From: Streptomyces djakartensis
GTDB lineage: Bacteria; Actinomycetota; Actinomycetes; Streptomycetales; Streptomycetaceae
Direction of reading: 5' to 3'
DNA length: 64,000 nucleotides
Assembly (NCBI RefSeq): GCF_014651075.1
Contig: NZ_BMWE01000006.1
Location: 310,001 to 374,000, forward strand
Shown here piece after piece: positions 1 through 6,876 of this stretch. The notes under the pieces are model-generated. The model was given only the letters and a program-made list of their open reading frames with translations. It did not search any database and was not told the DNA's origin. The position numbers were made by a program, and so were the translations under genes. Every line of letters begins with the position of its first letter. Position 1 is the first letter of the stretch.

Positions 1-348
1 CCAGGACGGGTCGTCGAACTCGGGCCGCTCGCCCGGTCCGTCCGCGTTGAGCGTGGCCCGGATCCGCCCGTGCGCGAGCACGGCGTCGACCGCCTCGGCG
101 CCCTCGCCGGGTGCGCCGTCCACGGCCCTCTTCAGGGCGTCCCGTGCCCGGAGGGCGTGCCGCAGGGTCGCCGTGTCGGCGGCGAACCGGTCGTCGAGCC
201 CGTTGGCGCGGAGCCACACCGCGAGTCCCTCGGTGTCCGTGAGCAGATCCTGGGCGGTTCCCTCCCGCATCCACCGCGTGTTGAGCAGGTCCAGTGCGAG
301 CGGCTCGCCGGTGAGTGGGCGCGGGTCGACGCGGTCCCCGTCTGGCAT
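1..348 (-). CDS. ABATE-domain (CGNR zinc finger family) regulator, 3' part cut off by window edge
   Basis: Reading the minus strand from the ATG at 348 gives about 116 residues with no stop before the window edge. Near the N-terminus is GEPLALDLLNTRW, the usual opening of the ABATE domain, followed by the helical stretch of that domain (TEGLAVWLRANG, RHALRARDAL). In this family the ABATE domain precedes a C-terminal CGNR zinc-finger DNA-binding domain; that part would lie outside the window and cannot be checked. The gene is divergent from the VOC gene at 474, and the shared 125-bp intergenic region carries two similar inverted repeats, which suggests autoregulation or control of the neighbours. 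Only shadow frames are long here because the real frame runs off the edge. The family call is fairly safe; the regulatory target is inference. Confidence 0.75.
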   Translation of the reverse strand, partial: MPDGDRVDPRPLTGEPLALDLLNTRWMREGTAQDLLTDTEGLAVWLRANGLDDRFAADTATLRHALRARDALKRAVDGAPGEGAEAVDAVLAHGRIRATLNADGPGERPEFDDPSW

Positions 349-366
349 GGAGGGCTCCCTTCGGCG

Positions 367-438
367 CTAACCACTCAAGGGTACGTGACCGGTTGACGGC
401 GACTTCATCTAACCTCTAAAGTCTATTTCAACGGTTAG
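367..438. promoter_or_regulatory. Twin inverted-repeat operator candidate in a divergent promoter region
   Basis: Two elements of the same design occur between the divergent genes: CTAACC (367-372), 18 bases, GGTTGA (391-396); and CTAACC (409-414), 18 bases, GGTTAG (433-438). Both have an 18-base spacer, and the element starts are 42 bp apart, about four helical turns, so bound dimers would lie on the same face. The second is a perfect 6-bp inverted repeat; the first has imperfect right-arm ends. The likely binder is the adjacent ABATE/CGNR protein, by position only. Confidence 0.45.
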
Positions 439-473
439 CCCGCTGATCGCGCGGGCCCGACGAAGGGACACCC

Positions 474-917
474 ATGACCCTGCGCCCCGGCCACACCGGC
501 CTGAACGTCACCGACCTCGACCGCTCGCTCGCCTTCTACCGCGACGTCCTCGGCTTCTCGCTGATCGGAGAGGGCAAGGAGGAAGGCAGGCGCTACGCGT
601 TCCTGGGCGACGGCGAGCGGCTCGTCCTCACGCTCTGGCAGCAGGCCGAGCAGCCGTACGACGGCGGGCGCGCCGGACTGCACCACCTCGCCTTCGAGGC
701 GGACTCGATCGAGCGGGTCAGGGAGTACGAGACAGCCCTGCGCGCCCACGGCACCGACTTCGCCCACGAGGGCGTGGTCGCCCACAGCGAGGGGGCGGCA
801 TCCGGCGGCATCTTCTTCCACGACCCTGACGGAACGCGGCTGGAGATCTCCGTGCCGACCGGCGCGGAGGGTGCCCCCGCGCCCAGCCAGTCCGCCCCGA
901 CCTGCGGCTTCTTCTAA
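474..917 (+). CDS. VOC (glyoxalase/bleomycin-resistance fold) family protein
   Basis: A 147-residue protein that opens with the vicinal-oxygen-chelate pattern GHTGLNVTDLDRSLAFYRDVLGF. It continues with LHHLAFEADS and ends with HDPDGTRLEISVP, where the first-strand His, the mid-protein HH and the C-terminal Glu are in the usual metal-ligand places. This matches a single-polypeptide pair of beta-alpha-beta-beta-beta modules. Start ATG at 474 has GAAGGGA a few bases upstream. The next gene begins two bases after this stop, so the two are co-transcribed and probably coupled. The substrate cannot be predicted; VOC proteins include isomerases, dioxygenases, thiol transferases and drug-binding proteins. 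Confidence 0.85.
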   Translation: MTLRPGHTGLNVTDLDRSLAFYRDVLGFSLIGEGKEEGRRYAFLGDGERLVLTLWQQAEQPYDGGRAGLHHLAFEADSIERVREYETALRAHGTDFAHEGVVAHSEGAASGGIFFHDPDGTRLEISVPTGAEGAPAPSQSAPTCGFF

Positions 918-919
918 CC

Positions 920-1819
920 ATGACGACGACCACGAGCGTCTACCACGCCGGCTCGCGCGCCGTGCAGGACCGCGTGGGCGTCCGGGGCGCCGCCGACCAC
1001 GTCGGCCGGTCCGTCGGGCAGGGCATCAAGCCGGTGGCGGCGGCCTTCCTGCAACTCCAGCCCCTGCTGGTGGTCGGCGCCGCAGCCCCGGAGACCGGCA
1101 GGGTGTGGGTCACACCGCTCACCGGCGACCCCGGCTTCGTGCGGGCCACCGGCCCCCGCGAGATGTCGCTCGCCGGCACACCACGGCCCGGCGACCCACT
1201 GGCCCACGCCCTCGCGAGCGAGGGCACCCGCGTCGGCACCATCGCCCTGGACCCGCGCACCCGCCGCCGCATGCGCCTCAACGGCCGGTCGCGCCCCACG
1301 CCCGGAGGCTTCGCCGTCGAGGCGGACCGGGTTTTCTCCAACTGCCCCAAGTACCTGCAGAAGCGGGAGTCCTGGGAAACGGTCACCGACCGCGTGCCCG
1401 GCCCCGCCCGGCACACCCGCCGCCTCACCGACGCGCAACGGGCGTTCATCGAGTCGGCCGACACCTTCTTCGTCGCCACCGTCCACAAGGACGGAGCCGA
1501 GGTCAGCCACCGCGGCGGCAACCCCGGCTTCGTCCGCACCGTCTCACCGGCCGAACTGACCTGGCCGGACTACCCGGGCAACGCCATGTTCCTCACCCTC
1601 GGCAACCTCACCGCGGACCCCCGGGCAGGGCTCCTCTTCCTCGACTGGACGACCGGGACGACCCTCCAGCTCACCGGAGAGGCCCACACGGACTTCGCGC
1701 CCGACGGCGAGCGCCGGGTCCGCTTCGCCGTCACCGAGGCCGTGCACACCGAGCGCGCCCTGCCGCTGCGCTGGTCCGCCCCCGCCTACTCACCCGCCAA
1801 TCCCACGCCACCGGGGTAA
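920..1819 (+). CDS. Pyridoxamine 5'-phosphate oxidase-fold (FMN-binding split barrel) flavoprotein
   Basis: 299 residues. The C-terminal half (about 175-285) shows the split-barrel pattern of the PNPOx-like family: TDAQRAFIESADTFFVATV, HRGGNPGFVRTV, then FLTLGNLTADPRAGLLFLDW and LQLTGEAHTDF. The N-terminal half has a related but weaker copy (TPRPGDPLAHALASEGTRVG, LDPRTRRRMRLNGR), so this may be a two-module protein. Such proteins bind FMN or F420 and are usually small-molecule oxidoreductases; the actual substrate is unknown. The ATG start lies two bases after the VOC stop, and the stop codon TAA doubles as part of the -10 element of the NUDIX gene downstream. Confidence 0.8.
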   Translation: MTTTTSVYHAGSRAVQDRVGVRGAADHVGRSVGQGIKPVAAAFLQLQPLLVVGAAAPETGRVWVTPLTGDPGFVRATGPREMSLAGTPRPGDPLAHALASEGTRVGTIALDPRTRRRMRLNGRSRPTPGGFAVEADRVFSNCPKYLQKRESWETVTDRVPGPARHTRRLTDAQRAFIESADTFFVATVHKDGAEVSHRGGNPGFVRTVSPAELTWPDYPGNAMFLTLGNLTADPRAGLLFLDWTTGTTLQLTGEAHTDFAPDGERRVRFAVTEAVHTERALPLRWSAPAYSPANPTPPG

Positions 1820-1822
1820 CGT
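1817..1822 (+). promoter_or_regulatory. -10 element for a leaderless NUDIX transcript
   Basis: TAACGT fits TANNNT and ends six bases before the GTG start at 1829, with no Shine-Dalgarno sequence between. This is the arrangement of a leaderless mRNA. The -35 region is weak. Confidence 0.4.
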
Positions 1823-1828
1823 CCCCGA

Positions 1829-2293
1829 GTGCGCAAGAAGTTGAGGGTGGCGGCCTACGCCATAGTCGTCCGTGACGGACAGATCCTGCTCGCCCGTTCC
1901 CCCGCCGACGACGGCACACCCGAGTGGGTCGTCCCCGGCGGCGGAATGGAACACGGTGAGGACCCCTACGACACCGTCCGCCGGGAAGTCGAGGAGGAGA
2001 CCGGCTACCGCATCGAGGTCACCGGCCTGCTCGGCGTGGACTCCTCCCGCCACACCCTCCGCGACGGCTTCGGGCGTGGGGTCGACCATCACGGCGTGCG
2101 GTTGGTCTACGAGGGCCGCGTCACCGGCGGCGAACTCCGCAACGAGGTGGGCGGTTCCACCGATCTCGCCGCCTGGCAGGACCTGGACGCGGTCCCCGGC
2201 CTGGTCCGGGTACGGATGGTCGACATCGCCCTGCGGCTGTGGCGGGAGCGGCCGGCCACCGGTCGGCTCGCCGACGCCGTGGACGTGGAATAG
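1829..2293 (+). CDS. NUDIX hydrolase
   Basis: A 154-residue protein with a complete Nudix box at about residues 37-59: G-x5-E-x7-REVEEETG, including the REVEEE metal-binding glutamates. The N-terminal strand (LRVAAYAIVVRDGQILLARS) and VVPGGG lead-in are typical of the fold. NUDIX proteins hydrolyse nucleoside diphosphate linked compounds; the substrate is not predictable here. The GTG at 1829 was chosen because it lies directly after a -10-like hexamer and the preceding frame has no better start. It follows the PNPOx gene by nine bases. Confidence 0.88.
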   Translation: MRKKLRVAAYAIVVRDGQILLARSPADDGTPEWVVPGGGMEHGEDPYDTVRREVEEETGYRIEVTGLLGVDSSRHTLRDGFGRGVDHHGVRLVYEGRVTGGELRNEVGGSTDLAAWQDLDAVPGLVRVRMVDIALRLWRERPATGRLADAVDVE

Positions 2294-2348
2294 CTGCGGG
2301 GACAGGCGCGGAAATACGTGCAGTACCCCGGAAGATGAACACCGCGTG

Positions 2349-2376
2349 ACCGGCTCCGGGCCGTCCCCGGAGCGGT
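2349..2376 (+). terminator. Hairpin terminator candidate after the NUDIX gene
   Basis: GCTCCGGG (2353-2360) pairs with CCCGGAGC (2366-2373), extendable by three pairs across one bulged base. There is no T-run, as is usual in high-GC actinobacteria. Confidence 0.45.
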
Positions 2377-2438
2377 CGACGACGCGCAGGGTCATCCAAG
2401 ATCCACGTACGGTGATCGGCGCTGCCCGTTGCCGCGTC

Positions 2439-2460
2439 GTTCACGCGCAGGTCACTCCCG
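2439..2460 (+). promoter_or_regulatory. PHO-box-like direct repeat (PhoP operator candidate)
   Basis: Two consecutive 11-base units, GTTCACGCGCA and GGTCACTCCCG, each match six of the seven conserved positions of the Streptomyces PHO-box unit G(G/T)TCACC-N4. The site is about 90 bp before the start of a secreted metallophosphoesterase, a plausible phosphate-starvation gene. Flanking 11-base windows match poorly, so only a two-unit core is claimed. Confidence 0.5.
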
Positions 2461-2480
2461 GTGCCAACGATCGAATGCGA

Positions 2481-2509
2481 GCGGGGCGTTGGCGTGACGA
2501 ACGCCCCGC
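2481..2509 (+). repeat. 10-bp inverted repeat in the metallophosphoesterase 5' region
   Basis: GCGGGGCGTT (2481-2490) is perfectly complementary to 2500-2509, with a 9-base loop, ending 39 bases before the ATG at 2549. It could be a leader-RNA hairpin or an operator. Confidence 0.5.
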
Positions 2510-2548
2510 GACCACTGCCGACGCGTTCGCACTCGGGGAGAGAAGCGC

Positions 2549-4315
2549 ATGTCGCGCACACGCTCAGTCGCCGGCTCCGGCCAGGGCATCCACCGTCGTT
2601 CCGTTCTCGCCGCCTCCGGAGCGGTAGCCCTCTCCGCGGGCGTCGGCTACGCCCTGCGGCCCAGCGACAGCCAGGCCGCCACAACGGCCGGGGAGGCCAC
2701 CGAGGCCGTCGCCGCCTCCTCGCGCCAGGCTCCGGCCGCACCGCTTGCCCCGTACACCAAGGGCACGACCCTGGCGTCGGTCACCGCCCCGCGCACCGGC
2801 TCCGGCTCCGGCTACCGGCGCCTGGGCGACGGCCCCGGCTGGCAGCGGGTCGTCCGCAGCGACCTCGCCGCACCCAAGTCCGGCCGCGCCGGGCGCCGTA
2901 CCGCCCTGGCCGCCTTCGTGCAGCTCACCGACCTCCACATCATCGACGCCCAGCACCCGCTGCGCCTGGAGTACCTCCGCTCGGCCGACGTGCACGCCTG
3001 GCGGCCGCACGAGGCACTGACCGTGCAGGGCGCCATCGCGCTGGTGGAGCGGATCAACGCCCTGCGCGGCGCCCCGGTCACCGGCTCCCCGCTGCACTTC
3101 GCCATGACCACCGGCGACAACACGGACAACAACGCCAAGTCCGAGCTGGAGTGGTTCCTGAAGATCATGAGCGGCGGGCGCATCACGCCCAACACCGGCG
3201 ACCCGCGCCGGTACGAGGGCGTCCAGAACAGCGGCCTGAGGCAGTACTGGCAGCCCGACGCCGCGGTCCGCGACACCGACAAGCAGGCCGGCTTCCCGCA
3301 CCTCGACGGTTTCCTGAAGGCCGCCATCCGCGAGGTCCGCAGCCCCGGCCTCAACCTGCCCTGGTACTCAACGGTCGGCAACCACGACTCCATGCCGATG
3401 GGCTGCTACGCCTCACACGGCGACTCCTACCTCACCGAACTCGCCGTCGGCGGCAAGAAGCTGATGAACGTCTCCGCGTCCGATGCGCAGCGGCTCCTGA
3501 CCCTCATCAAGAAGGGCGGCGACCCCGCGGGCGCCACCTACCACGACTTCCTCAAGTCCCACGCCCGCGAGGTGCGTTCGGTCACCCCCGACGAGGCCCG
3601 TGCCCCCTTCACTCCCGCCGAGTACATCAAGGCCCACCTGAACCCGGCCTACCGCGGCGTGGGCCCCGCCGGCCACGGCTACTCCTCCGCCAACCTCGAC
3701 GCGGGCACCCAGTACTACGCCTTCCGCATCTCCGACGACGTCATCGGCATCAGCCTGGACACCACCGACGCGGGCGGCCACTACGAAGGCTCCATCGGCA
3801 CCGCCCAGTCGAAGTGGCTCGAGCGGACGCTGCGGGAGAACAAGGACTCCCACGCGGTGATCTTCAGCCACCACACCAGCAAGACGATGACGAACACCCG
3901 CCGGGACCCGGCCCGCCCGAACGAGCGCCGGCACACCGGCCAGGAGGTCCTCGCCCTGCTCGGCGGCCACCGCAACGTGCTCGCCTGGGTGAACGGCCAC
4001 ATCCACAAGAACGTCATCACCCCGCACGCCACGTCGAGCGGCGGCTCCTTCTGGGAGATCTCCACGGCCTCCCATGTCGACTACCCCCAGCTGGCCCGGG
4101 TCATCGAGCTGACCGACAACAAGGACGGCACGATCTCCCTGTTCACCACCCTGGTCGAGTCCTCGGCCCCGTCCCGCACGGACTTCTCCGACCTCTCCCA
4201 GACCGGCCTCGCGGCCCTCTACCGCGAGCTCTCCCTCAACGCCCCCGGCGCCAACCCGAACCTCGGCGGCGACCCGGAGGACCGCAACACCGAGCTGGTT
4301 CTGAAGAAGGGCTGA
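2549..4315 (+). CDS. Tat-exported metallophosphoesterase (TIGR03767-type)
   Basis: 588 residues. The N-terminus has a twin-arginine signal (HRRSVLAASGAVALSAGVGYA, about residues 15-36), so export is through Tat, consistent with a metal cofactor loaded in the cytoplasm. The calcineurin-like phosphoesterase motifs appear in order: TDLHIID near 130, TTGDNTDNN near 190, GNHD near 278, SHHT near 445 and VNGHIHKN near 485. They give the Asp/His/Asn ligands of a dinuclear metal centre. A large insertion between GNHD and SHHT fits the TIGR03767 subgroup of actinobacterial phosphoesterases. Start ATG 2549 is preceded by GGGGAGAGAAG. A PHO-box-like site upstream suggests induction by phosphate starvation; the natural substrate is unknown. 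Confidence 0.85.
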   Translation: MSRTRSVAGSGQGIHRRSVLAASGAVALSAGVGYALRPSDSQAATTAGEATEAVAASSRQAPAAPLAPYTKGTTLASVTAPRTGSGSGYRRLGDGPGWQRVVRSDLAAPKSGRAGRRTALAAFVQLTDLHIIDAQHPLRLEYLRSADVHAWRPHEALTVQGAIALVERINALRGAPVTGSPLHFAMTTGDNTDNNAKSELEWFLKIMSGGRITPNTGDPRRYEGVQNSGLRQYWQPDAAVRDTDKQAGFPHLDGFLKAAIREVRSPGLNLPWYSTVGNHDSMPMGCYASHGDSYLTELAVGGKKLMNVSASDAQRLLTLIKKGGDPAGATYHDFLKSHAREVRSVTPDEARAPFTPAEYIKAHLNPAYRGVGPAGHGYSSANLDAGTQYYAFRISDDVIGISLDTTDAGGHYEGSIGTAQSKWLERTLRENKDSHAVIFSHHTSKTMTNTRRDPARPNERRHTGQEVLALLGGHRNVLAWVNGHIHKNVITPHATSSGGSFWEISTASHVDYPQLARVIELTDNKDGTISLFTTLVESSAPSRTDFSDLSQTGLAALYRELSLNAPGANPNLGGDPEDRNTELVLKKG

Positions 4316-4416
4316 AACCCACTCAACCGGCCCGGGCCCGATCAACCCGGCCCCGGGAGGCGGAGGTCCCTCCCCCTGAGACAACCCGATATGACGTGAC
4401 AGGGGGAAACGGGGAC

Positions 4417-5571
4417 ATGACGAGACGCTCACGTACGGCGGCCCTGGCGGTGACGACGGCCGTGGCGCTGTCGGCGGCCCTGGCCGCTCCGGCACTGGCG
4501 GCGGCTCCCGCAGGTGGGGGCAACCATCATGACGCGACCCGGCGGGCGGTGCGGGCCGCGGTCGCCGAGGGCGTGCCGGGCGTGACCGTGACGGTGCGGC
4601 GAGGGCACGGCACCTGGGCGGCGACGGCCGGTGTGGGCAACCTCGAGACGGGCAAGCCGCGTTCGGCTCACGACCACTACCGCGTCGCCAGCATCACGAA
4701 GACGTTCGTCGCGACCGTCGTCCTGCAACTGGAGGCGGAGGGGGAGCTCTCGCTCGACGACACCGTGGAAAAGTGGTTGCCGGGCCTGGTCCGGGGCAAC
4801 GGCCACGACGGCCGGGAGATCACGCTGCGCCGGCTCCTGAACCACACCAGTGGCATCTTCGACTACCTGGACGACCCCGGCTTCCAGCGGAAGTACATGA
4901 CCGCGGACGGCTTCATGAAGCACCGCTTCGACGAGGCCGCCCCCGAGGAACTGCTCGCCATCGCCATGGCGAACAAGCCGTACTTCGCGCCGGGCGAGTC
5001 GTTCAGGTACTCCAACACCAACTACCTCCTGGCCGCCAGGGTGATCGAGAAGGCCACGGGCAACGACGACTACGGCGACGAGATCGACCGCCGGATCATC
5101 GAACCCCTGCACCTGACCTCCACGTCGGTGCCCACCACCCGGGTCACCCTGCCCCGGCCCAGCGGCCGCGCCCACTCCAAGCTGGCCAGGACGGCCACGG
5201 GGCCGACGTACGACGTCACGGAACTGAACCCGCGTCTGGCCTACGGCTCCGGCCAGATGATCTCCAGCTCGGCCGACCTGAACCGCTTCTACTCGGCCCT
5301 GCTCCGGGGCGAGCTGCTCCCGCCGGAGCAGCTGAAGGAGATGAAGACCACGGTCCCCTCCAGCCGTGCGACCAGCCGCTACGGTCTGGGGCTCGTGGAC
5401 CGCGAGCTCAGCTGCGGTGTCCACGTCTGGGGCCACGAAGGCGGCATCAGCGGCTCCCTTTCGGACGCGGTGACGACCGAGGACGGCCGGCACTCCCTGG
5501 CCGTCAACCTCAACGGTGACTGGTCGACGAGCACCGAAGGGATCGTCGAGGCGGAGTTCTGCGGCGAGTAG
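4417..5571 (+). CDS. Secreted serine hydrolase / D-Ala-D-Ala carboxypeptidase-type (class C beta-lactamase family)
   Basis: 384 residues with a classical signal peptide (RRSRTAALAVTTAVALSAALAAPALA). The penicillin-recognising-enzyme motifs are complete: S92-I-T-K95 (nucleophile and general base), Y198-S-N200 and H340-E-G342, the last replacing KTG exactly as in the Streptomyces R61 DD-peptidase and its relatives. The likely role is D-alanyl-D-alanine carboxypeptidase or esterase outside the membrane. The ATG at 4417 was chosen because it begins the signal peptide and has AGGGGGAAAC upstream; the longer frame that starts inside the phosphoesterase gene is an artefact. A strong terminator follows the stop. 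Confidence 0.88.
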   Translation: MTRRSRTAALAVTTAVALSAALAAPALAAAPAGGGNHHDATRRAVRAAVAEGVPGVTVTVRRGHGTWAATAGVGNLETGKPRSAHDHYRVASITKTFVATVVLQLEAEGELSLDDTVEKWLPGLVRGNGHDGREITLRRLLNHTSGIFDYLDDPGFQRKYMTADGFMKHRFDEAAPEELLAIAMANKPYFAPGESFRYSNTNYLLAARVIEKATGNDDYGDEIDRRIIEPLHLTSTSVPTTRVTLPRPSGRAHSKLARTATGPTYDVTELNPRLAYGSGQMISSSADLNRFYSALLRGELLPPEQLKEMKTTVPSSRATSRYGLGLVDRELSCGVHVWGHEGGISGSLSDAVTTEDGRHSLAVNLNGDWSTSTEGIVEAEFCGE

Positions 5572-5586
5572 CGGTCGCCTCCACAC

Positions 5587-5622
5587 GAGGAGGGGCCGCC
5601 GGCACCCCGGCGGCCCCTCCTC
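5587..5622. terminator. Strong 16-bp stem terminator
   Basis: The arm 5587-5602 is perfectly complementary to 5607-5622 around a four-base loop. It lies between the convergent serine hydrolase (+) and the DUF559-like gene (-), and pyrimidine-rich sequence follows on the plus strand. Confidence 0.85.
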
Positions 5623-5651
5623 TCCCCTCCTGGTTCCGTCCCCAATCCTCA

Positions 5652-6692
5652 CTACCGGGGCAGGACCACGACGTACGCGGCCGGATCGCGGTCGGCCGCC
5701 GCCATCAGGGCCGTGCGGATCACCGTCGCCTGCTGTTCCAGTGCGTCACGGAGCTTGCGCGGCGTGATGTGCACGACCGTGATGCCGAGCCGCTCCAGAT
5801 GCTCGCGCTTGCGGGCGTACTCGGAGATCATGGTGTCGTCGTCCTGCCGGGGCGCCCGCGTGTCCAGTTCCAGCGCCACCGCCTGCTCGGGCCAGTACGC
5901 GTCCAGGCCCCCGAGGTAGGGGCCGCCGGGCAGCCGCAGGTCCACGTTCCACACCGGGTCGGGCAGGCCGTACTCGCGCACCATCCGGTACAGGCGGTCC
6001 TCCGCGCGCGCCCGGCCCTCGGCCAGCAGGGACTCGACCGCGTCCACCACGTGCGGACGGCTCAGCAGCCGCGCCTGGTTCAGTTCACGGACCACCGTGG
6101 CCGCATCGCAGTGGGCGCCGCGCACCGCCTCCGTCATCAGCCGGCGTACGACGACGGCGTCTTCGAGTCCGGCCACCGCGTCGGCCAGGGCTCGGGCCAC
6201 CGGGGCCACCGGCAGGCCCGTGACCTGCTCGGGGATGGGCAGCGAGGAGCCCCGGACGATGCGCGCGCAGCCCGTGGAGCGCAGTCGGCGCATCCGCGGG
6301 ACCAGCACGTCGATGACCTCCAGGGACGGCAGCGGGGGAGTGGCGGAGAAGCCGTGCAGCGTCAGGGCGGCCAGGCCCGTGATCATCGCCTCGGGCTGGG
6401 CCGGGGGGTTCGACCCGCCCGCGCCGGGCTGGGTGGGAACCCCGCTGCCGCGTTCCCGCGCCGCGTACATCAGCACCGCGTGCAGCCGCTCCTCGCTGGT
6501 CGGCGGGCCGGGGTGGAGCAGGACGACGCCCGGGAGGAGCTGCTGCCAGGGCCCGCCAGGGCGGCACTGCTCGTTCGTCCGGGCCGTCGGGACACCGTGC
6601 GTGCGGAGCTGAGCGACCGTCATCACCCGGAGCCGGGCGCGGCCGGACAGCTCGTGCAGGGGGCGGGGGGAGAGCGGGGTGTTGTGGTTCAT
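5652..6692 (-). CDS. Uncharacterised protein with AbiEi-like N-terminus and DUF559-like C-terminus
   Basis: 346 residues from the ATG at 6692. The first 60 residues (SGRARLRVMTVAQLRTHGVPTART, WQQLLPGVVLLHPGP) resemble the helix-turn-helix opening of AbiEi-like antitoxin/regulator proteins. A middle section (ITGLAALTLHGFSA, DVLVPRMRRLRSTGCARIVR) fits the same group. The C-terminal 90 residues (LDAYWPEQAVALELDTR, YARKREHLERLGITVVHITPRKL) look like the DUF559/VSR-type nuclease fold, with the V-x-L-E-L-D stretch in the place of the catalytic acidic residues. This architecture is common in actinobacteria but has no firm function. There is no adjacent toxin gene, so a toxin-antitoxin role is not supported by context. 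Confidence 0.6.
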   Translation of the reverse strand: MNHNTPLSPRPLHELSGRARLRVMTVAQLRTHGVPTARTNEQCRPGGPWQQLLPGVVLLHPGPPTSEERLHAVLMYAARERGSGVPTQPGAGGSNPPAQPEAMITGLAALTLHGFSATPPLPSLEVIDVLVPRMRRLRSTGCARIVRGSSLPIPEQVTGLPVAPVARALADAVAGLEDAVVVRRLMTEAVRGAHCDAATVVRELNQARLLSRPHVVDAVESLLAEGRARAEDRLYRMVREYGLPDPVWNVDLRLPGGPYLGGLDAYWPEQAVALELDTRAPRQDDDTMISEYARKREHLERLGITVVHITPRKLRDALEQQATVIRTALMAAADRDPAAYVVVLPR

Positions 6693-6795
6693 GACGGGGA
6701 ATTTCCCGCGTCCGATCCACCGCTTAACCGCTGTTACAGGTCCGTCGACAAATGCGGACAAGCAAGCCCTAAAGGACGCATGTTCGGGTGCCGAA

Positions 6796-6829
6796 AACCC
6801 CTGGTCCGTTCGGGTGCGGGCCAGGGGTT
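6796..6829 (-). terminator. Rho-independent terminator of pepN
   Basis: AACCCCTGG (6796-6804) pairs with CCAGGGGTT (6821-6829), with further CCG/CGG pairing inside. On the minus strand the stem is followed by TTTT, correct for pepN, which ends at 6877. Confidence 0.8.
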
Positions 6830-6876
6830 ACGGCTGTGATTGCCTGAATTCCGTAACGGTGACGGAACCGCTGATC

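Noticed and set aside
2461..5571. Apparent 1036-residue fusion ending in the serine hydrolase
   Set aside because: The first two thirds are an out-of-frame reading of the metallophosphoesterase; the real hydrolase starts at 4417 with a signal peptide.
5652..6692. Toxin-antitoxin or abortive-infection module
   Set aside because: The AbiEi-like N-terminus alone is not enough; no toxin gene lies next to it and the C-terminus is DUF559-like.
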